Source of the DNA: a virus | IMG/VR virus record: IMGVR_UViG_3300042731_002479 | Coordinates: 1-40,549 of that record | Strand: one strand, 5' to 3' | DNA length: 40,549 bases | In this document: in pieces, positions 1 to 7,177 of the stretch | Position numbering within the stretch: position 1 is the first letter of the stretch | Layout of the letters: each line of letters opens with the position of its first letter | Made by a program: the position numbers and the translations under genes | Notes under the pieces: model-generated | Told to the model about the DNA's origin: nothing | What the model saw: the letters and a program-made list of their open reading frames with translations, nothing else | Databases searched by the model: none

Positions 1-69
1 CCGACGCATCGAAGCTCTTGACGTATCGGATCTCGCCGACGTTGAGCGGGTTCGCCGAGTCAACCGTGA
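1..69. repeat. Terminal direct repeat (left copy)
   Basis: These 69 bases are identical to the last 69 bases of the window (40481-40549). The hub reading frame is continuous across the join, with no stop and no frame change, so this is best read as the overlap left when a circular assembly was linearised rather than a biological terminal repeat. A genuine 69-bp terminal redundancy is possible but would have to sit in the middle of a structural gene. Confidence 0.95.
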
Positions 70-877
70 CTGCGACCTGGGCGCCTTCCCAATAGTCATC
101 CGTGGCTCCGGGTATTGCAGGTACGTAGACGCGGTGTTTCGGCTGTGTGATGTAGTAGGTGTCGCCTGCACCAATCGCGTTAGGGAATGGATCTTGAGGA
201 TCGAAGTAGATCGTGTTAGCCGTCTCATCGTCACCGAATGGAGATCCAACCAGTGGACTTGCTCCAACAGACCGCACTACACGTCGTGAAAGCCCGTTGT
301 TAGCACCGGAAGTGAATCCAACAACCGCGTCCGTCCAATAATCCTCATCCTCTGTCCTCGCTGCATCAACCAGCTTGGCGGCGGTCGAGCCTGCATCAGC
401 AGTCTGGCCGGCCAGGTTCGAACACGTGTAGCTGCCCGAGCGTGTCTGCTTCGTGGTGTAGGCGATCGTTTCTCGCCCGACGAACAACTCGCCGCTCGCC
501 GCGAAGTCTGCGAAGTCGAGCACCGGGATGAATGCCTGATCCTTGGTGATGTTCGCCGTCAAGTAGCTCAACGCTTTTGGCGTGTCGCTGACAGCGAGTA
601 GTTCGGTGATCGAATCGTCGCGGTCAAGCAGCGCGAAAGTATGCGCCGGGATCTGGCATGTTCCGTTTAGTGGGTCTGCTTCGGAGCCGCCGATCACCGG
701 AGGGCGGGCGAGGTTCGGTGCGACGTGCTGATTGGTGCCCGTGTCGGCAGGGTTCCATCCGTCAAAGACAGCATCAACGCCGGCTGGCAGCGTCCCGTAG
801 CGTTTGCGCAGCCCTTCGATCTCGACCATCCACCATGGTTCAAGACCTGAACGTGCGTTCTCGTCAACGAAGCCCAT
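1..877 (-). CDS. Tail hub/tip protein, N-terminal part (gene crosses the circular join)
   Basis: This is the 5' part of a gene broken by the window edge. I chose the ATG at 877-875: it follows a GGGGTG ribosome-binding sequence and lies a few bases past the stop of the upstream gene at 882. The frame has no stop down to base 1 and continues in the same frame from 40480 to 38061. Joined, the gene is 3,297 nt (1,098 aa). The N-terminus begins MGFVDENARSGLEPWWMVEI and includes a segment that reads like a beta-rich structural domain. Its place directly after the tape-measure and distal-tail genes is where siphoviruses encode the baseplate hub or tip protein. The role is inferred from position and size; I did not recognise a named domain. 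Confidence 0.85.
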   Translation of the reverse strand, partial: MGFVDENARSGLEPWWMVEIEGLRKRYGTLPAGVDAVFDGWNPADTGTNQHVAPNLARPPVIGGSEADPLNGTCQIPAHTFALLDRDDSITELLAVSDTPKALSYLTANITKDQAFIPVLDFADFAASGELFVGRETIAYTTKQTRSGSYTCSNLAGQTADAGSTAAKLVDAARTEDEDYWTDAVVGFTSGANNGLSRRVVRSVGASPLVGSPFGDDETANTIYFDPQDPFPNAIGAGDTYYITQPKHRVYVPAIPGATDDYWEGAQVAVTVDSANPLNVGEIRYVKSFDAS

Positions 878-881
878 CGGC

Positions 882-1640
882 TCACCCCTGGTATTGCAGC
901 ATCAGCGAAGTCGAGAAGTAGGCCGCGCCCTCGTCAAGCCGATTGGTGCTCTCCAGCAGGCCCTCATTCTCTCCCTGGATTAGCGCCCAGGTGCCGGCCG
1001 AGGTGAACGGGTCGGTGTCAGTGTAGAGCTCGAACGGCGTGCCGCCGGACGCGATCTCCCACCATACCGTGAACGGTGCGTTTGGGTCTGTTGCAAATGC
1101 CTCGAAGTATAGCGCCCTGGGGATTGTCGCGAGATCAATCCGCCTCTTGGTGTGGTCGCCGTAGGTACAGCGCTCAAGCGTTCCATCAAGCGCGATGAAC
1201 GAGGCAGGCCCGATCTTGACAGGCATGTCGTATGAGTCGAAAGAAATGTGGCCTTCATTCTGGACGTAGAATCCGCGCTGGTGTTGGTTGTCGCTGTCGT
1301 AGCTTGATGCGCTTGCGTCGTCGGCCGAGTCGTCGAACCCAAGCAGCGTGCCGATGTGCTGATCTGTTCCGCCGCTTCCATGCGTACCTGTTGACCACAG
1401 CAGATCAAAAGAGCCGCCCATTGAGATCGTGACTGTCCCGGTTGCGCCAACCGTGACCGCGAAAGTCGGATCCTCGACTTGCAGCGCTGCCTCAAGTGCA
1501 GCAGCAATGGCGATCACGTCGTCATATGTTCCAGTGGCGATCGATATGCTAACCTCTCCAAATCCGATGTCGATGTCGCACCACTTGTTGTCATCAGTGA
1601 TGACGGCCTGAAGCAGAAACGCCGGCTGGTGGCTCGCCAT
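882..1640 (-). CDS. Putative distal tail protein (252 aa)
   Basis: A 252-aa protein that starts at an ATG preceded by GGAGGTTGAGAC, a strong ribosome-binding site. It lies between the tape-measure gene (12-nt gap) and the hub gene, the usual position of a distal tail or adaptor protein. The composition is that of a beta-rich virion protein: many Gly, Thr and Asp residues, no membrane segment, and an acidic Ser/Asp-rich stretch near residue 110. No catalytic motif is visible. The assignment rests on gene order; it could also be another minor tail protein. Confidence 0.7.
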   Translation of the reverse strand: MASHQPAFLLQAVITDDNKWCDIDIGFGEVSISIATGTYDDVIAIAAALEAALQVEDPTFAVTVGATGTVTISMGGSFDLLWSTGTHGSGGTDQHIGTLLGFDDSADDASASSYDSDNQHQRGFYVQNEGHISFDSYDMPVKIGPASFIALDGTLERCTYGDHTKRRIDLATIPRALYFEAFATDPNAPFTVWWEIASGGTPFELYTDTDPFTSAGTWALIQGENEGLLESTNRLDEGAAYFSTSLMLQYQG

Positions 1641-1651
1641 GTCTCAACCTC

Positions 1652-3367
1652 CTAGAAGCTCGACTCGCTGCGGCCAGGGTTCTGCCGGCTGTCGTAGCCC
1701 TCTTGTAGCTGGGTGATCTCGCGGGCTGCGTCTTGGCCGAAGAACATTGACCCGCTCACCTGCCAGATGACGGTCTGCTGTGCGCCGCGCTCCCACTGGT
1801 CACGGTCAGGACCACGCCCGCCGCGATAGCGATCCGACTGTCCGCCGCTGTAGCCACCACCACCACGCGCACCTCCACCGCCACCTCCCCCGCCGCCACC
1901 GAAAGCACCGCCAGCCTTGGCCGCAGCCAGCGCAGCGCTTGCGACGTACATCGCGCCAGCGACAGAATAGGCCACGCCCTGCGCCGTGCCCGATCCAAAT
2001 GGTGCGGCGAAGTATTCGGCGGCGGTTGCGAAGCAGTGGGCAGCGTTGAGCGTGTCGGTGATGGCCTGGAATGCCGCCTGGATCTGCATCTGCTTTTTGC
2101 TGGACATTCCGATCGCGTCGGCAACATCGCCGACGATTGATCCCATCTTCTCGGTTGCGCTGATAGATGACTCGATATAGGTAAGGCGATCCTCTTGCGC
2201 TCTCTTCTCTGCCTCAATCTGCGCCTCGCGCATGTTCGCCCATATGACCTCACGCCGATTCGCGTTCTCCTGATAGATGGCGGTCGCGGCTTCTTCTCCT
2301 GTCTTGACCACCTCCAGGTATGCGCGGTTGCGTTCGGCTAGCGCGGTCAGTTCGTCTTGCTGCGCCTGAGCTCGCAGATGGGCGCGCTCCTTCTCGTCGC
2401 CTGCGATGATCTTGCCGATCTGGTCAAGTATCCGCTGCTCTGCTTCGAACTCCTTGATGATGCCGGCGGCGATCTCCTTGCCGTACTCTTTACCGATCTC
2501 GAACGCCGACTTTCCGCCTTTGCCTTTGCCCTTTGTGACTTTCGGGACGAACGACAGGAACACCTCCTGCGTCGTCTGCTCCAGGCGACCGCCCAGCCCG
2601 AGTGCGTCGCGCAGCTTGGCCATCGCCTCGGATTGCGCTATGTTGGCCATGTCGATTATGTGCGACTTGGTGAGCGCGAGCTCAAGCCTGGCTTCGTGGA
2701 GCCGCTTCAATCCTGTTTCGGCGTCCGATCCGAGCATGCCAATCAAAAGCAGCTCTTCGGCTTTCGCGATCCCGCCTTCGCCTCCAAGCGACTTTCTGAG
2801 ATCCTGCACTTCCTTGGTCAGGTCGCGCTCTGCCATCCTGGCGCGTCTAATCTGCTTTTCGAATTCCGTCGTCCCATGCCGCGCGTCAAGCTGGCGTTCG
2901 GCGAATTTCTCAAACTCCTTGTTGAGCGCCCGAGTCTGATCGATCTGTTTCTTGATCTCTTCGTTCGCCTTGATGACAGGCCCGTTCACCATCTGGTGGA
3001 TCGCAGCGCCGAGGGCGACGACTGCGGCAACCGCACCCATCCCGGCGAGCTGCCACAGCCTGAACTGGCCGACGATGTAGAGGATGGTTCCGCCGAAGTA
3101 CACCGCCTGCCCGGCTGCGTTTCCTGCCGCGCTGCCGAACAGCATGAGCATTTGGCGTGCCTTCTCGGTGCGTTCGTTGGTCTGAGACATCGCCTTACCG
3201 AGCTTGTCGCTTACCAGTCCGCCGGCAAGCGCTGACTTCTTACCAGCCTCTTCCGCCGCAGTTCCCATCTGCTTGGCGGTCTGCACTGCCTGCTGCCTGA
3301 CCTTCGCCTGGCCGGCTGCCGTGTCGTCAATCAGTACCGCTCGGAACTCGATGTCTCTTTCAGCCAT
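1652..3367 (-). CDS. Tail tape measure protein (571 aa)
   Basis: The 571-aa product follows the tail assembly chaperones, as tape measures do. The N-terminal 80 residues are rich in Ala, Gln and Lys. A hydrophobic region near residues 88-125 could span a membrane. Long charged alpha-helical stretches with Glu/Lys/Arg/Ala runs follow (about 130-240 and 285-400), and near the C-terminus there is a low-complexity glycine run followed by an Arg/Gly-rich tail. Helical, partly hydrophobic proteins of this kind set siphovirus tail length. At roughly 1.5 angstroms per residue the tail would be near 85 nm, which is short. The start ATG has GGGGTG upstream. I see no peptidase or lysozyme domain. Confidence 0.85.
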   Translation of the reverse strand: MAERDIEFRAVLIDDTAAGQAKVRQQAVQTAKQMGTAAEEAGKKSALAGGLVSDKLGKAMSQTNERTEKARQMLMLFGSAAGNAAGQAVYFGGTILYIVGQFRLWQLAGMGAVAAVVALGAAIHQMVNGPVIKANEEIKKQIDQTRALNKEFEKFAERQLDARHGTTEFEKQIRRARMAERDLTKEVQDLRKSLGGEGGIAKAEELLLIGMLGSDAETGLKRLHEARLELALTKSHIIDMANIAQSEAMAKLRDALGLGGRLEQTTQEVFLSFVPKVTKGKGKGGKSAFEIGKEYGKEIAAGIIKEFEAEQRILDQIGKIIAGDEKERAHLRAQAQQDELTALAERNRAYLEVVKTGEEAATAIYQENANRREVIWANMREAQIEAEKRAQEDRLTYIESSISATEKMGSIVGDVADAIGMSSKKQMQIQAAFQAITDTLNAAHCFATAAEYFAAPFGSGTAQGVAYSVAGAMYVASAALAAAKAGGAFGGGGGGGGGGARGGGGYSGGQSDRYRGGRGPDRDQWERGAQQTVIWQVSGSMFFGQDAAREITQLQEGYDSRQNPGRSESSF

Positions 3368-3385
3368 AACGCACCCCTGTCGGCG

Positions 3386-3748
3386 TCACCTGCGTTGGTT
3401 CATCATGCGCAGTCGCGCCTCTTCCTTCTTCGCCTCGTTGGCCCGGTAGATGGAAAGCTCCGACTGCAGATACATCAGCGCTTCGGAGTAGGGGGCGCAC
3501 ATCGAGCGCTGATCGCTGAAGCTCACGCGCTTGTCCGCTAGGAAGTAGGAGTCCGCGAGACGCATGATGTCTTGCGTGATAAAACGTACTGGACAGCAAG
3601 GAAGGATCACTTCCCCGCCGGGTGGCCCACGGCGCAACGGTGGCTGCGCTTGGTTGTCGCAGCCGAAGATCCGTTTGCGGTCTGGTGTACACTCATCGCA
3701 TCCGATCAGGTCGCCATCATGGCGCCAGACGAAGGCCCTTATCCGCTT
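3386..3748 (-). CDS. Tail assembly chaperone C-terminal extension, made by -1 frameshift
   Basis: This reading frame is open from the end of the upstream chaperone gene and needs a -1 shift on the A9 run at 3747-3755. The shifted product gains 120 residues before the stop at 3386, giving a fusion of about 321 aa. The extension starts KRIRAFVWRHDGDLIG and contains a CxxC pair (CDEC), a further Cys in GCDN and a CC pair (LPCCP), which may bind metal, then a charged helix ending in RLRMMNQRR. In lambda-like siphoviruses the corresponding pair is G and GT, which loads the tape measure. The extension has no good independent ribosome-binding site, which supports expression by frameshifting. Confidence 0.8.
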   Translation of the reverse strand, partial: KRIRAFVWRHDGDLIGCDECTPDRKRIFGCDNQAQPPLRRGPPGGEVILPCCPVRFITQDIMRLADSYFLADKRVSFSDQRSMCAPYSEALMYLQSELSIYRANEAKKEEARLRMMNQRR

Positions 3749-4350
3749 TTTTTTTCCTCACTCAGCCGGTTGAAGCGCACGATCGCATCCGGCAGACTGA
3801 CCCTCCATCCAAGGCGTTCGTACTCCTTGACCACGCTGCGATGGGTGATCGTGTGCCGCTCTCCGTCGAAGTCCACCTTGACTGATGCGTAGGCGATCGA
3901 CTTACCCATAACCTCGACTCCCTCATGCCCGCACACCCCCCACGCGATCGTATCTCGATCCACCTCGGCCCGCGCTCGCATGGTGTCGATCTCGCGTACC
4001 GACTTGCCGAACAGGATCGCTCTGCGTGACATGAGGTCGGTAAACTTCACCGGGTCCATCAGGCGGATCGTGATGCGCGCATTGCCCGGCGCCTTGTCGT
4101 ATTCGGCAAGCGACTTCTTGAGGTCAACTGCGCGCTGCTTGTGCATGGCGAGCTGTGCGGCAGCATCCTCCATGGCTTCACGCTTCTCGGCCTTGTTCAT
4201 GCCGCTGGTGTCAGGCTTGCGCCATCCGCCGATGATCGACTCCTGAACTTCGAGGTCGAACTGGATCGCCCACCGGGCCGGGTCGATCTCCTTGGTGATA
4301 CCGAGCGCCGGGCTCAACACGTCGAGGTCGGGTTTGTTCTCGTCGCTCAT
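3739..4350 (-). CDS. Tail assembly chaperone (G-like, 203 aa)
   Basis: It lies between the tail tube gene and the tape measure, and ends in a homopolymeric A9 run followed by GCGGATAA, the classical context of a tail chaperone with programmed frameshift. I prefer the ATG at 4350 (MSDENKPDLD) because AGGAG stands seven bases upstream; an ATG at 4371 is also in frame. The protein is charged, with a helical middle (residues about 45-85, Lys/Glu/Ala-rich), and has no membrane segment. It should be the abundant unshifted form; the shifted form continues to 3386. The role is inferred from position and the slippery site. Confidence 0.85.
   Translation of the reverse strand: MSDENKPDLDVLSPALGITKEIDPARWAIQFDLEVQESIIGGWRKPDTSGMNKAEKREAMEDAAAQLAMHKQRAVDLKKSLAEYDKAPGNARITIRLMDPVKFTDLMSRRAILFGKSVREIDTMRARAEVDRDTIAWGVCGHEGVEVMGKSIAYASVKVDFDGERHTITHRSVVKEYERLGWRVSLPDAIVRFNRLSEEKKSG
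3747..3755 (-). promoter_or_regulatory. Slippery A9 site for -1 ribosomal frameshift
   Basis: On the minus strand the end of the chaperone gene reads GAG-GAA-AAA-AAA-AGC-GGA-TAA. A slip back by one base on A-AAA-AAA gives AAG-CGG-ATA and opens the extension frame down to 3386. The site lies four codons before the zero-frame stop, as in other phage G/GT pairs. Confidence 0.8.
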
Positions 4351-4376
4351 TTGGGGGCTCCTATCGTTCATCCCTA

Positions 4377-5597
4377 TCAGGGACCGTTGCCGGTGAACGC
4401 CAGTGCGAACCAGGGTAGGTTCACATCATCTGCGTTCATCCCGGGGTCGTTGCACTGGATCGTTGGCTTGGACGCCATGTGGTTGTTGCCCATTGCGTCG
4501 CGGGCGATCTCGGTGATCTGAATTGCGCCGCAGTACAGGGCCCACCCGTACTCGACATCCGAGCCGATCGACTCGAAGAAAAACTGCTTCTCGGTGCCGG
4601 CCGCAAGCGCCGTATACAGGTCGTTGGAGTGGTACGGGGTGATGTCCAGCACCGGGGCGTGCGATGCGTGCAGAAAGCCTACGCGACCGTTGGCGCCGGC
4701 CGGCGAGCGCTTCTCGACCAACTGCGTTCCAGGGTCGAAGCCGATCGACTCGATGTCCACCGTGTCGCCCTCGAGCCAGCAGGTGGACGACAGCAGCGGC
4801 CACGGCTGCGCGAAGAGGTCGGCCTCTTGGGTGTCGCTGTTTTCCGACAGCGTATGCCGGTCGATCATCATGGCGATCTCCAGCATTGGCACTTCGCCCG
4901 CGTTGATGTTCGGCAACTTGAAGGTGCCGGCGCAGCCGAGCAGGTTCGCCTTCCATCGGTTGGTAGCACCAGCTCCGAACCACGCATCGAAGCCGAAATA
5001 CTTGGTTGGCTCTCCGATGGTCGGGGTCAGGGTGTCAACCGGATTCAGGTCGTCTCCGTTGGCAGGGGTGTCGGTGAAGTCTGGGTAGACGGTGAGGGTA
5101 GTGTCGCCGGCGCCCGGTACGTCGTCTTGTACGCGCGTCACCATGCGCATCTGTTTGTCCGTGCTAGACCCGTCAACCATGATCATGTCGCTGACAACGT
5201 AAGATCCGATATCGGCCGTCAAGCCCACGACGGTTGAAGCGGTTGCGGCGGTGATCTTGGCTGCAGCGCCAGCGCGCTTGTTGCAGCTCATCCCCATGTA
5301 CTGGAGCAGGTTGATTGCCTCGGACGTGTCAGCCCCGCCTGCCGCGAGCGCACCTCCACGGCAGTAGATCGAGAATGCCAGCGACCCGCCCATTCCGCCA
5401 ATGATCACCTGGTCTGGCCCGCGCGCAAACTGTCGCTTCTGCACCGCCTGCGGGAACGTTGCCCAGGTCGGATCGGCCACGATGTTCTGTGCGCGGAGCG
5501 CTGTCTTGCCTCCAGGGTCCGCGCCAGAGAAGCTCGCCATCTCCCCGAAGTCGAGGCCGCGCACGTCAACGGGGATGTCTCTCTGGGTGATTGCCAT
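4377..5597 (-). CDS. Major tail tube protein (406 aa)
   Basis: A 406-aa beta-rich protein that starts MAITQRDIPVD behind a strong ribosome-binding site (GGAGGTAGGTAGCA). It sits between the tail terminator and the tail chaperone genes, where the major tail protein is encoded. The Gly/Ala/Thr-rich sequence with many short strands and no membrane segment fits a tube subunit. It is longer than a minimal tube protein (commonly 150-250 aa), so it probably carries an extra decoration domain; residues 120-190 and the C-terminal 100 are candidates. The call is from gene order and composition. Confidence 0.8.
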   Translation of the reverse strand: MAITQRDIPVDVRGLDFGEMASFSGADPGGKTALRAQNIVADPTWATFPQAVQKRQFARGPDQVIIGGMGGSLAFSIYCRGGALAAGGADTSEAINLLQYMGMSCNKRAGAAAKITAATASTVVGLTADIGSYVVSDMIMVDGSSTDKQMRMVTRVQDDVPGAGDTTLTVYPDFTDTPANGDDLNPVDTLTPTIGEPTKYFGFDAWFGAGATNRWKANLLGCAGTFKLPNINAGEVPMLEIAMMIDRHTLSENSDTQEADLFAQPWPLLSSTCWLEGDTVDIESIGFDPGTQLVEKRSPAGANGRVGFLHASHAPVLDITPYHSNDLYTALAAGTEKQFFFESIGSDVEYGWALYCGAIQITEIARDAMGNNHMASKPTIQCNDPGMNADDVNLPWFALAFTGNGP

Positions 5598-5611
5598 TGC
5601 TACCTACCTCC

Positions 5612-6088
5612 TCACGCCCCGCCGTAGTTGGCGGCCAGCGAGTAGTTGACGCGGAATCGAAGCCGCGTGATCCAGAAGTCCTCTGCTTCGGTCATGGTCT
5701 GATCTGGCGGATCGTCCAGGCGGATTTGGCTCACGCCTGACAGGGCGGTGAACGTGCCGAGCCGTTGCATCTGGTCGATCAGCTGGTGGATGTCCTCGGC
5801 ACACCGCTTGGCGCTCGCCTGCCATGGTCCGATCACGTGGCTGATCTCGATGTCGATCGCCCCCTCGTAGTCCACAGTTGCCAGCGTTCCGTACATCCGA
5901 TCGACGGCGCGCGGGATAAGCGGGGACAGCCTGAACTGGCGATCTGCCCATGACACGTCCGCGCCCTCAGGCATGTCGTCGGCGGTGTGCTTGTAGGCAG
6001 ACTCGATCCCGACAGCGGTTCCACCTTTCGGCGTCAGCGCCTCGATCGCCGTGATGATGCCGGCCAGTATGGATGTAGGAGTCGCCAT
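5612..6088 (-). CDS. Putative tail terminator / tail completion protein (158 aa)
   Basis: A 158-aa protein that begins with a helix (MATPTSILAGIITAIEAL) followed by strands, ending in a typical beta segment (RLRFRVNYSL). Its size, fold pattern and position between the head-tail connector and the tail tube gene match tail terminator proteins, which cap the tube and join it to the head. GAGG lies just before the ATG, only a few bases past the stop of the connector gene. I did not recognise a specific Pfam family. Confidence 0.7.
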   Translation of the reverse strand: MATPTSILAGIITAIEALTPKGGTAVGIESAYKHTADDMPEGADVSWADRQFRLSPLIPRAVDRMYGTLATVDYEGAIDIEISHVIGPWQASAKRCAEDIHQLIDQMQRLGTFTALSGVSQIRLDDPPDQTMTEAEDFWITRLRFRVNYSLAANYGGA

Positions 6089-6092
6089 CTAC

Positions 6093-6809
6093 TCACCTCG
6101 TGAACATCGGACCGCTGAATACAACCTCTTCCTCGCCGGCGTCAACCACCGTGTCGTCGTCCTTGTCGTACAGGTACGGGCCTGCCGTGGCTGCGATCAG
6201 CGCTGCCTGTGCTTGCGACCCGCGTTCTTCCCGAAGCGCTTCGAGCTTTGAGCATGCCATGGTGATGTTGTAAAGCGTCAGCGCCAGCTCGCAGGCGTAT
6301 AGCTTTCCACGGTCCAGGATCAGGTACGGTCGAAGCAGATCGCCGTTTTGCTCGATAGATCTGAGTGCCCACATCAGATCCCGGTGGGCCGCCTTGATCG
6401 GCTCTGACCAATCCGCCCAGGACCCGGGGCGCACTCCCTGCCACGCCGGGTACAGGTTGTCGATCTCCTCGCTGGTGATCAGTGGATTGTTCCACGCCTC
6501 GCGGACCACGTCGAAGCGGAAAGACTCGGTGTGCGCAAGCTCGTAGGTTTCATCGGTCCAGGTGACCACGGCGCGGTAGTACATGCCCTTGGTGTATCCG
6601 CTCGCGTCCACATCGTAGTAGTACCAGGCCGTTGTACTGTATTGGGTCATCGTCTCTCCGGATAGCAGCGCGTTGCCGTTGAAATCCCACGTTGAGATCA
6701 ACGCCGTTGTGGCCGCCTTCAGGGCTGACTCGTTCCCGTCCAGAGTGAGCTTGTGCCACAGGCGCTGGCCTGTGGCGACTTCGATGGCTTGCGGGAAGTG
6801 CTCGATCAT
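6093..6809 (-). CDS. Putative head-tail connector protein (238 aa)
   Basis: The 238-aa product has two parts. Residues 1-105 look like a beta domain. Residues about 108-210 look helical, with ITSEEIDNLYPAWQG followed by a long helix around RDLMWALRSIEQNGD; helical connectors of the gp6/adaptor type have this pattern. The C-terminus is acidic. It is immediately upstream of the tail terminator gene, where head completion proteins are encoded. Assigned from position and secondary-structure pattern. Confidence 0.65.
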   Translation of the reverse strand: MIEHFPQAIEVATGQRLWHKLTLDGNESALKAATTALISTWDFNGNALLSGETMTQYSTTAWYYYDVDASGYTKGMYYRAVVTWTDETYELAHTESFRFDVVREAWNNPLITSEEIDNLYPAWQGVRPGSWADWSEPIKAAHRDLMWALRSIEQNGDLLRPYLILDRGKLYACELALTLYNITMACSKLEALREERGSQAQAALIAATAGPYLYDKDDDTVVDAGEEEVVFSGPMFTR

Positions 6810-6810
6810 G

Positions 6811-7167
6811 TCACGACCCCTTTGCGCGAAGCCCGGAGTCGGCCTTTGCCGCCGGAACTGGTTGCTGGCCAGCGCTCATGCTTTTGGCCATGGAGAAGGC
6901 GGCGGCCAGCAGTGCCAGGATCAGCGTCACCAGGATCGCAATCCCGGCGAGGCGGGTTTTCCACCATGACGCCTGGTTGCCAGACTGTGCCATTGCCTTG
7001 CCAGTTGCTTTCTCCTGGCCCCTGTGCTCTGCCAGGTGCTCGCCCAGCTTCTTGTCGATCTCGATGACCTTGCCGGCGAGCGCTGGAATGCGGCCTGTGT
7101 CAGACTGGATCGCGTCCAGCTTTGCCATCAGGCCGGAGTGCTCGTCACAGTGCATGATGTCGCCCAT
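6811..7167 (-). CDS. Single-pass membrane protein of unknown role (118 aa)
   Basis: The 118-aa product has an N-terminal helical, charged half starting MGDIMHCDEHSGLMAKLDAI, then one strong membrane segment at about residues 73-94 (rich in Leu, Ala and Ile), then a short Ala/Lys-rich tail. The ribosome-binding site is GGGAGG. The layout (amphipathic coil followed by a membrane helix) resembles small phage membrane anchors such as XhlA-like proteins, but I cannot assign a family. It is the last of three consecutive genes with membrane or export signals embedded in the head-tail gene block, so it may work with the two genes upstream. Confidence 0.75.
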   Translation of the reverse strand: MGDIMHCDEHSGLMAKLDAIQSDTGRIPALAGKVIEIDKKLGEHLAEHRGQEKATGKAMAQSGNQASWWKTRLAGIAILVTLILALLAAAFSMAKSMSAGQQPVPAAKADSGLRAKGS

Positions 7168-7177
7168 GGCGACCTCC

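Noticed and set aside
2357-3235. Long plus-strand open frame of 292 aa opposite the tape measure gene
   Set aside because: High GC content and codon bias of the minus-strand gene create long antisense frames; no ribosome-binding site or recognisable protein on the plus strand.
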